Shown here piece after piece: positions 1 to 9,202 of a stretch of DNA of 64,000 nt. Below the pieces are notes generated by a model. That model was not told the origin of the DNA, searched no databases, and worked only from the letters and a program-made list of their open reading frames with translations. Within the stretch, counting starts at the first letter, position 1, and each line of letters opens with the position of its first letter. This stretch comes from Pontibacter kalidii (lineage in GTDB: Bacteria; Bacteroidota; Bacteroidia; Cytophagales; Hymenobacteraceae). Location: NCBI RefSeq assembly GCF_026278245.1, contig NZ_CP111079.1:1118501-1182500 (forward strand). The letters run 5' to 3'. The position numbers were made by a program, and so were the translations under genes.

Positions 1-940
1 GGCGCAAGTGTTCGCTTGTGCCTCTCTTTGCCTCTGCTAGCTGCAACTGGAATCAAGCTATCCTTCCTAACTGCAGTTCATCCTAGGCTTTACAACCAGC
101 TTGTTTCATTTCTGGCTTTGGCTCCCTCCAGCCCGGGAGGGCTCGTCTTCCCGCATCGCGCTGTGTTCCCTTCCTTCGCTACCCTTCGGTCGAAATGCCC
201 TTGCAGGGCACCGGAATCTCACAAGGCGCTCTTTCTCGAGGGCCCCTACCCCCACGGAAAGACTGGGATCAGATTCGATAGCCACGGCTTTAGCGACAGA
301 GCAAGTATAAGTGGAAGTGATTTTATACTTTGTCTCTTTTATCCTTAGTCACATAGTCTTTCGTCCGAAATTCCAGATAGATCTCTCACAGCTACGCTGG
401 CTCTCTTCGGCTCCCGCCTCAAGAGTACTCAAGATGACAGGGAAAGGAGCAAGTATAGCTCCCTCCCCTGTTCTTAGAGGAGGGCTGGGGAGGGGTGAAT
501 TCCCCTCCTCGGAGGGGTTAGGGGTGGGTTAATACTTTGTAGTCCTGCTGTTCCGGATTTGCAATCCGGGACGCTGTTACCTGCGGATTTGCAATCCGCT
601 TTTCTGTCCGTAGCTACTGCCTTTGCTATGGCAGATTACAAATCCACGGCTATTATACTTCCGGATTGCAAATCCGAAAGAGCAGGATTCCCTTCCGGGG
701 TGGGTTTATACTTGTGTAGGGACAGGTCGGGACCTGTCCGCGCGATACCAGCAGAAACGGAGCTCATACTTGAGCCACAGTAATCACAGGCTCCCTTCCT
801 GGGGGTAGGGGCGCTCGAAAAAGACAAGTCTCAGATCCCGGACTTGTTTCGGGAGATGGGCAGGGGTGGTTGGACCCGGTGCTGCAGAAACACGGACACG
901 GATGTCCGCATCAAACATTAAAGTATAAATTATAGGTTGG
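1..940. repeat. Gene-free repeat mosaic, copy A
   Basis: This stretch holds no convincing gene. It is built of short modules that recur elsewhere in the window. They include a hairpin with arms CAAG/CTTG at 4-18, a tract near 35-300 resembling 13202-13480 and 23891-24130 (shared phrases such as GGGATCAGATTCGATAGCCA), a CTCCCCTGTTCTTAGAGGAGG-type tract near 470-530, palindromes around TTTGCAA at 553-569, 583-599 and 662-676, and a GGACAGGTC/GACCTGTCC inverted repeat at about 720-740. Short open frames here are not conserved-looking and have no supporting start context. I read it as a decayed or modular intergenic repeat, not a transposon, since no transposase or clean terminal repeats are visible. 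Confidence 0.75.
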
Positions 941-963
941 GCAGCGATCGGTGGCTACAAAAA

Positions 964-998
964 AACAGCAGCAGCAAAACTCATTTGCTGCTGCTGTT
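964..998 (-). terminator. Hairpin terminator of the small Lys-rich gene
   Basis: A perfect 15-bp stem (964-978 with 984-998) encloses a 5-base loop. Read on the minus strand it is followed by a run of T residues (the A tract at 957-965 on the plus strand). It lies about 50 bases downstream of the stop of the minus-strand gene at 1046-1153, as expected for an intrinsic terminator. Confidence 0.7.
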
Positions 999-1045
999 CT
1001 GTTTATACCGATGCTATACTTTAGCTGTATCGCTCTTGCGGTTCC

Positions 1046-1153
1046 TTAGTCGTAACTGTTCTTTTTCTTTTCCAGCTTAGCGGCCTTCTTTTCCTTTTCA
1101 GTTTTGGCCGGCTTCTTTTTTACGTCTTTTTTAGCGTCTTTAGACTTTGCCAT
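1046..1153 (-). CDS. Small lysine-rich protein, 35 aa
   Basis: An ATG-to-TAA frame of 35 codons starts MAKSKDAKKD and ends KKNSYD. About 40% of residues are Lys, with Ala, Glu and Asp making up much of the rest. There is no hydrophobic segment, so it should be a highly charged cytosolic peptide. It is followed by a clean intrinsic terminator and sits in its own transcription unit, which supports a real gene. Short Lys/Ala-rich peptides of this kind are common in Cytophagales and are usually left as hypothetical. Nucleic acid or ribosome binding is possible from charge alone, but this is inference. The start has no obvious Shine-Dalgarno, as is usual in this phylum. Confidence 0.6.
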   Translation of the reverse strand: MAKSKDAKKDVKKKPAKTEKEKKAAKLEKKKNSYD

Positions 1154-1240
1154 GGTTTGTAGGATTTTATGGTTTAGCTAAAGGTACGCTATTTTTTGCT
1201 TTATGGCCGTGGCAACCGCATTATCTGAAAATATTTATGC

Positions 1241-1576
1241 TCATCCGGCTATGTAGGAATAATGCACCTCCAGTTCACCGGCCTCGAGGCCCATAGCAAT
1301 GCCCTGCAACAGGATACGGTAGTTGGGGTGCGCCGCATCGCTCAGGTCTTTTTCTATGTCATGGATGGTGGTTTGGAAAGGATCTTCACGGAAAAAGCGG
1401 AACCACAGTTTTTTATCGGTTTCATCATCTTCTTCCTCTTCGGCATCGTCGTCATGCATTACCTGTAGCTCAATCTCCCGAAGCCGTGCAACCAGGTTAT
1501 CCAGGTCAAATTGGTTATCGAGGTATGCGTTAAAAACCTCGCTGGCGATGGCGGTGTAGTTTGGTTGTTTGGTCAT
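1241..1576 (-). CDS. Acidic hypothetical protein, 111 aa
   Basis: I do not recognise a family. The 111-residue product is mostly charged and probably helical. A run of Asp/Glu occurs at residues 42-53 (DDDAEEEEDDET), followed by an aromatic patch KLWFRFFRED. There is no signal peptide or membrane segment, so it is likely cytosolic. The antisense frames over it are low-complexity shadows of the acidic run. It is transcribed in the same direction as the Nudix gene just upstream (gap of 34 bases), so the two may be co-transcribed. Function unknown. Confidence 0.7.
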   Translation of the reverse strand: MTKQPNYTAIASEVFNAYLDNQFDLDNLVARLREIELQVMHDDDAEEEEDDETDKKLWFRFFREDPFQTTIHDIEKDLSDAAHPNYRILLQGIAMGLEAGELEVHYSYIAG

Positions 1577-1610
1577 AGGGGTATTGACTTTAACGTTTGT
1601 ACGTGATTTG

Positions 1611-2009
1611 TTACCAAATGCGCTTTTGCTCCTTCAGCCAGTCAAAGATAAGCTGATCCACCGGAGAAATAAGCGCCCTGTCGGCATAAGATAGCCACAC
1701 CACCTCTTCAATTTCAGCAGAGGCCGCGATGGTGCCAGTATACCTGCCCTCGAAGCAGGTCATCTTTACCTGCACCCCCTCCGGGTGACTGTCGGCTTGG
1801 GCCTGGAAAATGCCGGTAAACGTCATACTTTCTTCCACCAGGTTTACACTTAACTCTTCCTGTATCTCGCGTTGTAGCGCCTGAAAGTCTGTTTCGCCTG
1901 CCTCGCGCTTGCCGCCCGGTATGTAGTACTTGCTTCTGCCCTTGCTGCGGGTGCTGAGTATCCTGCCGTCCCGGATCTCGATCCAGGCCAGCTTGTCGAT
2001 GATCTTCAT
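1611..2009 (-). CDS. NUDIX hydrolase
   Basis: A 132-aa protein with the complete Nudix box starting near residue 32: GGKREAGETDFQALQREIQE, followed by EL. This matches G-x5-E-x7-R-E-U-x-E-E-x-G-U apart from the final positions, and the catalytic Glu pairs for Mg2+ binding are present. Family members hydrolyse nucleoside diphosphates linked to another moiety. The short length and absence of extra domains point to a house-cleaning type enzyme (MutT/ADP-ribose-like), but the substrate cannot be read from the sequence. The start is the ATG at 2007-2009, giving MKIIDKLAWIEI as the first strand. It is followed closely by the acidic protein gene. Confidence 0.88.
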   Translation of the reverse strand: MKIIDKLAWIEIRDGRILSTRSKGRSKYYIPGGKREAGETDFQALQREIQEELSVNLVEESMTFTGIFQAQADSHPEGVQVKMTCFEGRYTGTIAASAEIEEVVWLSYADRALISPVDQLIFDWLKEQKRIW

Positions 2010-2108
2010 GTATGGGTAAGAGTTGCTGAGAGAAATTAAAGAAAATAAGTATATTTTGGTCAGTGTACTTGTTGTGTTGCTTTTCCCGTGGCTACCAGGT
2101 GAGCTGCA

Positions 2109-4334
2109 CTACGCCAGTTCCGCTACCGCCTGCTTCAGGTTACCGGAAATGGTGTGCAGCCATTTTAGCTGTTCGGAAATAAGGCGGGCCTCCTTCAGGT
2201 TTTTTAGAAAGGCGGGGTCGATCGGCTTATAGCTTGCTCCGTCCAACTGGCGGGTGCGTATGGCAACAAGCTCGTTATACCTGCCCTCCAGGTGTCCGTA
2301 TGCTTCTACCAACTCTTCTTTCGTTACTTCCGCTGCCTGTGCCTCCTGCTGCAGTGCTTGCAGCGCCTGCGCCAGGTTGTCGTCTATTGATTTTATGATC
2401 AGGTTGAAGTAGTCTGAGGCGGCCTCCGCGTTGTTGTCCCGGATAAAAGTGCCCAGCGCGGCCGCAGCAGCTAGAAAGGTATGGTTCAGGCCAACGATCT
2501 CGTAGATCTTCATCAGGTTCTGCTGCGTGGATTTCGGCTCCTGGCTCATCCGCTGGAAAGCAGCGTTCAGGTTGCCCATCTGCAGGAAAGCTTCTTTCCG
2601 GGCGAGCTTATAGACCGTGGTGTTCTGCGTTTTGTGCTGGTTATACCTGTCAATCTCGGCCAGGTAGGTACGGTTGGCGTTCAGAGCCTTCACAATGTTG
2701 CCTTTTATACTTAACGCTTCCCACGATGGCCACAAAAAGGAGATCGCCCCCATGGCAATGGCTGCCCCTGCCAGCGTATCGATCACCCTGTACTGGATCA
2801 CGTCGAAGGCATCTGGTTTGATAAGGGCATAGATAAAAATGATACCGGTGGTAACGAAGACAGAGGAGGTGCGGTAGTTTTTCTGCATAAAGCTTAAGGA
2901 AAGTACCAGCGATACCAGGGCAAGCGCGCCATACAGGTATACGTTCTGCACCAGCAGTACCACCATGCCCGCTATGGCCGCACCTAACAGGGTGCCGTAG
3001 AGCCTGTGCTTCGACCGCTCCTTGGTAAGGGTAAAGCCGGGCCGCATAATCACCATAATCGTGAGCAGTATCCAGTAAGCGTTCTGTATCGGGAAGATGA
3101 TGCCCAGCACGTAACCCAGCAGCATGGCTATCGTGAGCCGGGCGGCATGTTTAAAAATGGGCGACTCAGGCGTGAAGTTCTCCCTTAAGATCTGCACATC
3201 ATAATCCTGCTGGGTAATAAACCGCTTGCTCTCCCTGCTTTGCAGGCCTATACTTTGCTGGCCCTCCAGGTCCTGGTATACCCGCTCGATAGCCGTTATC
3301 TTTTGCAGCAGCTTTTCTTCATAATCCTGCAGGTTGTGGAGCAGGAGCGCCCCCTCCCGGGCCTGGGGCAGCTTCAGTTCTTCCACATACTGCCTGATGC
3401 TTTGGCGGCACTTTTCCAGCAAGGGCTCCAGGTCTTTCTCCGCTGAAAGAGCACGCCCCAGTTGCATGCTGTCGGCCACGTTATCCAGCTTGTCTGACAG
3501 CTCAAAAACCAGTTTAAGGAACGGCAGCAATATCCTGGCTGATTGCCCGAAAAGTTGTCTGGCGCGCTCGTAGTTAGCCGGGTTGGCAAGCGATAGTTCC
3601 AGTATGTCGATCAGCTCAATAAAGATCAGGAGTTGCTTGCGGTGGTAGTTAGACGTGCCGGTTCTTTGCCTTTCGTGCAGGAGCACCTCGCGCAAGGCCT
3701 CGTGTGTCTCGTTTAGCTTCACTTGCAGGTTGTAGAGCTCTTTCTGCAGGGCCTCCTGCTCCTGGCTCTCGGTAGCCAGTTTGCCGCGCAACTGTATGTA
3801 GCGGGCTGTCTGCCGCAGACAGTCGATGATGAGGTTTTCGGTTTGCCGCCTTTGCAGCAGTGAATGGAATAGAAGCGAAAGCAGCAGGGCCCACAGGCCG
3901 CCTGCTCCAATCAGCAAGCCATGTATAAGAATGTCGGCACCGGTTTGGGCGTGTACGAAGCTGAGTACAATGGCCATCAGCCCCGCAAAAGACACCAGGG
4001 AAGCCCGAAAGCCATAGACCGAGATAAAGGAAATGGAAAAAACCAGCACCGCCAGCACCGGAAGCAGCAGATACAGACTGCCCGATACCAGGTGAATGGC
4101 CATACTGGCTAACATGGCAATGGCAGCAGAAACGAGTATACCTATGGTCTTATGCTGTCTGCTGCCCGCCACATCGCTCCCCGAAGCCAGCATAACCCCA
4201 ATGGTAATGCTCAGGAAGTAGGTCACCTGCCCGAGCCATACTCCCAGTGCAAGAGGCACAGCAGCGCCAAACGTAATTACCAGTGCCTTTACAAAGTCGG
4301 TACTCTTGATAAATTGTCTCAACTCTTGAAGCAT
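2109..4334 (-). CDS. FUSC/YccS-family inner-membrane protein
   Basis: A 741-aa protein with two clusters of membrane helices (about residues 15-165 and 395-520). Each is followed by a long soluble, mostly helical region rich in Gln, Glu, Arg and Leu. This 6TM-cytosolic-6TM-cytosolic plan, with the second half opening AARLTIAMLLGYVLG, is that of YccS/YhfK and aromatic-acid-exporter (FUSC) proteins. The family is linked to efflux of organic acids or to unknown envelope roles, so I do not assign a substrate. The gene stands alone, is divergent from the ypfJ-like gene, and has about 230 bases of shared upstream DNA. Confidence 0.85.
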   Translation of the reverse strand: MLQELRQFIKSTDFVKALVITFGAAVPLALGVWLGQVTYFLSITIGVMLASGSDVAGSRQHKTIGILVSAAIAMLASMAIHLVSGSLYLLLPVLAVLVFSISFISVYGFRASLVSFAGLMAIVLSFVHAQTGADILIHGLLIGAGGLWALLLSLLFHSLLQRRQTENLIIDCLRQTARYIQLRGKLATESQEQEALQKELYNLQVKLNETHEALREVLLHERQRTGTSNYHRKQLLIFIELIDILELSLANPANYERARQLFGQSARILLPFLKLVFELSDKLDNVADSMQLGRALSAEKDLEPLLEKCRQSIRQYVEELKLPQAREGALLLHNLQDYEEKLLQKITAIERVYQDLEGQQSIGLQSRESKRFITQQDYDVQILRENFTPESPIFKHAARLTIAMLLGYVLGIIFPIQNAYWILLTIMVIMRPGFTLTKERSKHRLYGTLLGAAIAGMVVLLVQNVYLYGALALVSLVLSLSFMQKNYRTSSVFVTTGIIFIYALIKPDAFDVIQYRVIDTLAGAAIAMGAISFLWPSWEALSIKGNIVKALNANRTYLAEIDRYNQHKTQNTTVYKLARKEAFLQMGNLNAAFQRMSQEPKSTQQNLMKIYEIVGLNHTFLAAAAALGTFIRDNNAEAASDYFNLIIKSIDDNLAQALQALQQEAQAAEVTKEELVEAYGHLEGRYNELVAIRTRQLDGASYKPIDPAFLKNLKEARLISEQLKWLHTISGNLKQAVAELA

Positions 4335-4562
4335 AATGCTAATGTACGGGAAGTAGCGGCACGAAGCAGCATCAGTAGCCAGAACTATCGCTATCCCATA
4401 ATTTTTCTATGTATTCAAGTATAAGCAGAAGCATTCGGACATATTGCGGGCATCCTAGAGAAGCTGCTCCCCGTTATACTGCTCGTATACAGGAACAGAC
4501 GTATAGTTGCAAGGTGGAAACCAGGTAAATCTCCTATCACTCTCTTTAATTAAAAGGGCTTT

Positions 4563-5453
4563 ATGAAATGGCAAGGCAGAAGAAAAAGCAGCAATATAGA
4601 AGACCGTAGAGGACAATCAGCAGGTGGTGGCAGAGGCATCAGTCCCATGCTGCTTATCCCTTTGTTCCGGCTCCTTTTCTCGAAAGTGGGGCTGGTTATT
4701 GTGGGGGTACTGTTGCTGCTGATGTTTTTGACAGGAACCAACCCGATAGCGCTCCTGCAGCAGTTTGTGGGCGGCGAGCCGCAGTATGCACAGCAAACCG
4801 AATACCAGCCAAGCCCGGAAGAGCAGGCGCTGGCCGACCAGACGGCTGTTGTGCTGGCAGATACCGAAGATGTCTGGAATAATCTCCTGCAAGGGTACCG
4901 GGAGCCCACGCTGGTGCTGTTTTCGGAGCAGGTAAACTCTGCCTGCGGGCTTGCTTCTTCCGCCACAGGCCCATTCTATTGTCCCGGCGATGAGAAGCTG
5001 TACATCGATCTTAGCTTTTTTGGCGAAATGGATCGGAAGCTGGGTGCTCCGGGAGACTTTGCGCAGGCCTATGTGGTGGGCCATGAAGTGGGGCACCACA
5101 TACAGAAGCTCACGGGTACTATGGAGCAGGTAAACGCCATGCGGGGCAGACTATCCGAAGCGGAGTTTAACAAACTCATGGTAAGGTTAGAGCTTCAGGC
5201 TGATTTCTATGCCGGCGTGTGGGCGCATCATACGCAACGGTCAACAGGTTTTCTGGAGCCCGGCGACCTGGAAGAAGCCCTGAATGCAGCCAGCGCCATC
5301 GGCGATGACCGTCTTCAAAAACAAGCCACCGGCAGGGTAGTGCCAGACTCCTTCACACACGGCACCTCCGCCCAAAGAGTCCGCTGGTTTAGAAAAGGCT
5401 TTGAGACAGGCGATGTGTCACAGGGCGATACGTTTAATGCCGAGCAGTTGTAG
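4563..5453 (+). CDS. Neutral zinc metallopeptidase, YpfJ/KPN_02809 family
   Basis: A 296-aa protein with an Arg/Gly-rich N-terminus, one membrane helix at about residues 38-58 (VGLVIVGVLLLLMFLTG), and a large extracytoplasmic domain. The zincin motif HEVGHH (His174, Glu175, His178) is intact. Around it are the family hallmarks: the upstream CGLASSATGPFYCPGD segment, with two Cys likely to be disulfide-bonded, and a downstream LELQADFYAGVWAHH segment supplying a further acidic zinc ligand. Length and layout match the DUF/Pfam zinc_peptidase (YpfJ) family. The substrate is unknown. It begins 13 bases after an AATTAAAAGGG stretch and ends just before a strong terminator, so it is monocistronic. 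Confidence 0.9.
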   Translation: MKWQGRRKSSNIEDRRGQSAGGGRGISPMLLIPLFRLLFSKVGLVIVGVLLLLMFLTGTNPIALLQQFVGGEPQYAQQTEYQPSPEEQALADQTAVVLADTEDVWNNLLQGYREPTLVLFSEQVNSACGLASSATGPFYCPGDEKLYIDLSFFGEMDRKLGAPGDFAQAYVVGHEVGHHIQKLTGTMEQVNAMRGRLSEAEFNKLMVRLELQADFYAGVWAHHTQRSTGFLEPGDLEEALNAASAIGDDRLQKQATGRVVPDSFTHGTSAQRVRWFRKGFETGDVSQGDTFNAEQL

Positions 5454-5474
5454 AGCAATGGTTGTAGACTCGTA

Positions 5475-5520
5475 GCAATACAGAAAGCCTCTCCAGGAAT
5501 GGGGAGGCTTTCTGTATTGC
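5475..5520 (+). terminator. Strong hairpin terminator after the ypfJ-like gene
   Basis: A 20-bp nearly perfect stem (5475-5494 with 5501-5520, one mismatch) with a 6-base loop sits 22 bases after the ypfJ-like stop. There is no long T run after it, so it may act with Rho or as a boundary hairpin. It also marks the left edge of the AT-rich OLD-nuclease segment. Confidence 0.6.
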
Positions 5521-5525
5521 TAGTG

Positions 5526-5540
5526 CGAGCTTGCAGCTCG
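5526..5540. repeat. REP-like palindrome CGAGCTTGCAGCTCG
   Basis: A perfect 15-base palindrome of the form xxxxYTTGCARyyyy, the same design as those at 12998-13012, 13111-13125 and 23800-23814 but with different, compensated arm bases. It lies exactly at the junction between the terminator and the AT-rich insert. Confidence 0.55.
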
Positions 5541-5631
5541 TATTACATTTCTTAAGGGGTTTCGTTTCTGAAGGATGGGAGCACGAGGCGTTGACAGAGC
5601 AAATTTCTCTAACTCTAAAACTTCAATCAAT

Positions 5632-7716
5632 CTACATGCCTTCCAATTGGTCATTAATGTTTTCAGCTTTACCAGAAATAGAGCTTATTTCGTTTGTAAC
5701 TTCAATCTGGCTTATAGATTCAATTTCTTCCGAGAGACGGTAATCTGTTGTTATTAAATCTAAGAGATCGAAATATTCTTCACAATTAATTAAGCCAATT
5801 ATATCTTCTGCCTCATTTACTAATTGAGACACGATAAAAATTGGCTTTTCTTCTTTGCCCTGAATTGATCTTGTTTTTTCTTTACACTCATCGGAAAAGT
5901 AATTTTCTAATTCCCCTCTTAATATAAAAATATTATGAGTTCGAAGCAGGTGCATAAACTCTTGAACTTTAACCTTATGCTCTTCCTTAATTTGCTCAAA
6001 CTTTTTTATTCTTAAAGGCTCTTTTATTCGATTCTGAATTTCTTTAGAATCGATTTTTAAGCCTTCACTTTCGAGGTAGCTTTTAAACTCATTTATTTTT
6101 TCTATAATTTTTACTGCGAGACTCCTATTAGCTGAAATCTGACTGTTAAATGCATTATAACTGTCTTTTATAGATGAGAGAGATCTAACATTTGTTAAGA
6201 AGCTAGAAAACTGCCTTAACAGGAAATCAAAATCAGCAAGTATGTAGCAGTCTATACCTAATTCAGTAAGCTTATTATAATATTTACTGAATTCAGTCTT
6301 ACCACCAACTGCAATCACAGAACAGTTTTTATCATTTAGCCAATTTTCTCCTAATGACTTCTCTTTGACTTTACCATAATACTTTGAAGCTGCTTCTAAG
6401 ATGTATTTTTCACCACCTTCAACAAGTATAACTTTATCAGCAAAGAACATCTCGGAATTTTGAGATTTAATAAGAATCTGTTTCTCCTTTGAATCGTCAA
6501 AAGTTGTGTTTTTGCCTATAGTACCTAAAGTTTTATCTTTTCTAATCGAGATTATATTAAAATTGTCATGAGCGGAGGTAATGAACTCTGTAGAGTGCGT
6601 AGTGAGAATAACTTGGTTACGATTCCCTTCTAAAAATTCATCAATTCGATTTGAAATAACTCTTCTTGCTTGGGGATGTAAGTAAAGTTCTGGTTCCTCA
6701 ATAGCTAATAATGAACAATTAGTATGATTATGATTTCGGGTGTAGTAGTGAAAAAGGCCAATGATTACTGCACTTTGAATACCTGAGCCTTTATCTTGAA
6801 GTAAGCTGTTAAAACCATCATTCACATAAATTAATGCACTTTTATAAACATCAACTTTTGTGTCTGGATTAAACTGAAAAGAAATAGAAGTATCTGGAAA
6901 GGCTACTTTAACTTGGCTATCATTGATTCTGTTTTTTAAGCCTCCAAAAATTGAGTCTGATACATTTTTTAAATTATTAAATGCTTCTGTTAATTCTGGA
7001 TCTTCCGCATTGATATGGTTTCTCAACAACTTACCATACCAAGACCATTGGTTTATCCTTAATTCGCTTTGAGGATCTCTGAAAGATGGAATAATTGCAC
7101 TCTGTAAGAATTCTGTTCTGATACTGGCAGAAAAAGTCATTATCCATTCATTCGTTTTTGATTCCTTATAGAACAATCTACATTGCTTGTGAATCTTGCC
7201 GTTCTGAAATGAAGCTCTGAAAGCATAAGCGAAGATGTATTTATCATCAAGAGCAATCTCAAATGGCCTATTTTCTCTTCTCTTTCTACTTACATAATAT
7301 GAGTTATTATCTTCTTCCTCAATATCTAAGGCAGTATCTAAGTCTTCCCAAAATTCTACTAAGGAGTTTCTTGAAAGCCTGTGTCTTTCTGGATTCCTAT
7401 TTGTGGAGTGAACTTTAAAGCCATAACAGTTTTTATAGATTTCATCAAAATCTATTGACTCATCACTTTCTCGCTCTAAAACACAGAATAAAGTTATATG
7501 CTGATCTTTATTTCCTTTGTGAAAATCATTTTCACTAATGTTTTCACTTTTTTGGTAGGTAGGGGAACCTTCACCAAGAAGTATATCAATAGCTTGAATA
7601 ATATTGCTTTTCCCTGCATTATTCTTCCCCACAATTACATTCTTCCCCTTCTTAAATGCTAAGTCTAACTCATTAATTGAGCGGTAATTTTTTATTCGGA
7701 GTCTAGATAGATACAT
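5632..7716 (-). CDS. OLD-family AAA ATPase/TOPRIM nuclease
   Basis: A 694-aa protein. The N-terminal SMC/RecF-like ATPase begins RLRIKNYRSINELDLAF and has Walker A GKNNAGKS (30-37). The ABC-type signature region is GSGIQSAVIIGL, Walker B is LLAIEEPELYLHPQARR, and a switch His lies in LTTHSTEF. The C-terminal TOPRIM part has the catalytic Glu in VILVEGGEKYILEAA and an Asp pair in YILADFDFLL. This is the OLD (overcoming lysogenization defect) architecture, an ATP-regulated DNA nuclease family with anti-phage members. No UvrD/GajB-like helicase gene lies beside it, so it is not a complete Gabija pair. The gene is clearly AT-richer than its neighbours and sits alone between two core genes, which suggests horizontal gain. 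Confidence 0.88.
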   Translation of the reverse strand: MYLSRLRIKNYRSINELDLAFKKGKNVIVGKNNAGKSNIIQAIDILLGEGSPTYQKSENISENDFHKGNKDQHITLFCVLERESDESIDFDEIYKNCYGFKVHSTNRNPERHRLSRNSLVEFWEDLDTALDIEEEDNNSYYVSRKRRENRPFEIALDDKYIFAYAFRASFQNGKIHKQCRLFYKESKTNEWIMTFSASIRTEFLQSAIIPSFRDPQSELRINQWSWYGKLLRNHINAEDPELTEAFNNLKNVSDSIFGGLKNRINDSQVKVAFPDTSISFQFNPDTKVDVYKSALIYVNDGFNSLLQDKGSGIQSAVIIGLFHYYTRNHNHTNCSLLAIEEPELYLHPQARRVISNRIDEFLEGNRNQVILTTHSTEFITSAHDNFNIISIRKDKTLGTIGKNTTFDDSKEKQILIKSQNSEMFFADKVILVEGGEKYILEAASKYYGKVKEKSLGENWLNDKNCSVIAVGGKTEFSKYYNKLTELGIDCYILADFDFLLRQFSSFLTNVRSLSSIKDSYNAFNSQISANRSLAVKIIEKINEFKSYLESEGLKIDSKEIQNRIKEPLRIKKFEQIKEEHKVKVQEFMHLLRTHNIFILRGELENYFSDECKEKTRSIQGKEEKPIFIVSQLVNEAEDIIGLINCEEYFDLLDLITTDYRLSEEIESISQIEVTNEISSISGKAENINDQLEGM

Positions 7717-8395
7717 GAAAAGTTTGTTTTATAAGATTTGTAATAAGGAGTTTGCTGAACAATCAATAGAGACTACAGTATGTTAAGAGCTTACTTCCTC
7801 AACTTCCGTAGTTTGATTTATTTTAGCACTAGCACTTTGACTTACTATTATAGAAATATCCATTCCCCAATCTATCCTCATATACCTAATCGATTTCATG
7901 TTTGAAGTTTTGAATGTGCTTGCAACTTTTTGCTCTACCAGAAATGTAGCACCTTACTTTCTCTAATTCATGTGGTAGATGTAGATTATGCAGCACAATA
8001 TCATCTATTGTTTAGATCATAGCACGTTATTGTTGGTTGCATGACGGATTGTCTCTAGCTTAGTAATCCTAGCTAAGTGATATATCAATGATCCAAGGTA
8101 CAAAAATGATAGAGGGGTATATAGTTTTTTTAAAATATTTTATAGGTCGTAACCTTTTGACTCTTTTGCACAATTCTATCCGCAAATTCCTCAAACTTGT
8201 CAGTGCATCAGCCCAGGCTCCTGATAGATTTGTTTCCGCAGCCTCTATACTCCTGTACCTTGAAGCTTTTGTTGTGAGGGCTATACCTGCCAAAGCACAC
8301 AGGGTAAATTATTCTTATCTGCTTTATCTAGTTTAGAATATATAGTAAATTAGTTAATTATTCAGGATTAACTGTCAATTCTGGCAGTGAAGGCT
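7717..8395. other. AT-rich gene-free segment beside the OLD gene
   Basis: About 680 bases without a supported gene. Composition is AT-rich like the OLD gene, so it is probably part of the same inserted segment. An imperfect inverted repeat (AGCTTAG ... CTAGCTAAG) lies near 8055-8077. A minus-strand frame of 74 codons (8069-8293) shows no recognisable domain and I do not call it. Confidence 0.6.
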
Positions 8396-8989
8396 ATGAG
8401 CCAACCAAACGCACATATTATAACTATGGAAAATAGAACAGCTTTAGCACCAGAGCAGCGCGAAGAATTACTCAGCACATTGAAAGCCCGTTTTGAGAAA
8501 AACATAAACCGCCATCAGGGGCTTGAATGGGCTGAAGTACAGGCAAAGCTGGAAGCTAATCCGGAGAAGCTGTGGTCGCTGGATGAAATGGAAAGTACTG
8601 GCGGGGAGCCGGATGTGGTAGGCTATGATAATGCGACGGGCGAATACATCTTTTATGATTGCTCAGCGGAAAGCCCCAAAGGCCGCAGAAGTGTTTGTTA
8701 CGACCGCAAAGCCCTGGAGGCAAGGAAACAACACAAACCGGAAAACTCCGCGGTGGATATGGCTGGGGCGATGGGTGTTGAACTGTTAACGGAAGAACAA
8801 TACCGGGAACTGCAGCAATTGGGGAGCTTTGATACGAAAACATCCAGCTGGGTGAAAACGCCTGATCCTATCCGGAAGCTGGGCGGGGCTCTCTTTTGTG
8901 ACCGTCGCTACGACACTGTTTTTGTATACCACAACGGAGCCGATTCCTACTATGCTGCCAGAGGCTTCCGTGGCTCCCTGAGAGTTTAA
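8396..8989 (+). CDS. DUF4256-domain protein
   Basis: The product of about 197 aa matches DUF4256 in composition and motifs: the opening LAPEQREELLSTLKARFEKN, then HQGLEWAEVQAKLEANPEKL, GGEPDVVGYD and EYIFYDCSAESPKGRRSVCY, and the ending YHNGADSYYAARGFRGSLRV. The family is widespread, cytosolic and of unknown function. Possible starts are GTG 8387, ATG 8396 and ATG 8426. The last is nearest to where family proteins usually begin, and I list the middle one. The gene is monocistronic with its own terminator. Confidence 0.85.
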   Translation: MSQPNAHIITMENRTALAPEQREELLSTLKARFEKNINRHQGLEWAEVQAKLEANPEKLWSLDEMESTGGEPDVVGYDNATGEYIFYDCSAESPKGRRSVCYDRKALEARKQHKPENSAVDMAGAMGVELLTEEQYRELQQLGSFDTKTSSWVKTPDPIRKLGGALFCDRRYDTVFVYHNGADSYYAARGFRGSLRV

Positions 8990-8990
8990 A

Positions 8991-9028
8991 AGCAAAAGAG
9001 CCGCACAGACTTGTGCGGCTCTTTTGCT
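8991..9028 (+). terminator. Hairpin terminator after the DUF4256 gene
   Basis: A perfect 17-bp stem (8991-9007 with 9012-9028), GC-rich in the middle and flanked by A and T runs, begins two bases after the stop codon. It can work in both directions. Confidence 0.8.
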
Positions 9029-9202
9029 ATACCTCGTAAGCAAGCAGGGCAGTTTTCTAAAGGGAAACCAGGTACTCCAGTTCGCTTGCCGTTTCGCAGA
9101 CCACATAACAGGAAAAGGAAGGATTGGGAGTAAACCTTGGGCCTATGTTCAGACGCATGAAATACTGCCCGCCCAGCTCAAACGTCACCCCCAGCGGAGT
9201 AT

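Noticed and set aside
559..827. Overlapping short frames of 60-75 codons in the first kb
   Set aside because: They cross the palindromes and other repeats, and frames exist on both strands with no similarity to known proteins.
1..940. Insertion sequence or CRISPR array in the repeat mosaic
   Set aside because: There is no transposase frame, no target duplication seen and no regular repeat-spacer pattern.
8069..8293. 74-codon minus-strand frame in the gap before the DUF4256 gene
   Set aside because: No conserved motif, AT-rich surroundings and no terminator or start signal.
5632..8395. Complete Gabija defence system
   Set aside because: Only the GajA/OLD-like protein is present; no UvrD-like GajB gene lies on either side.
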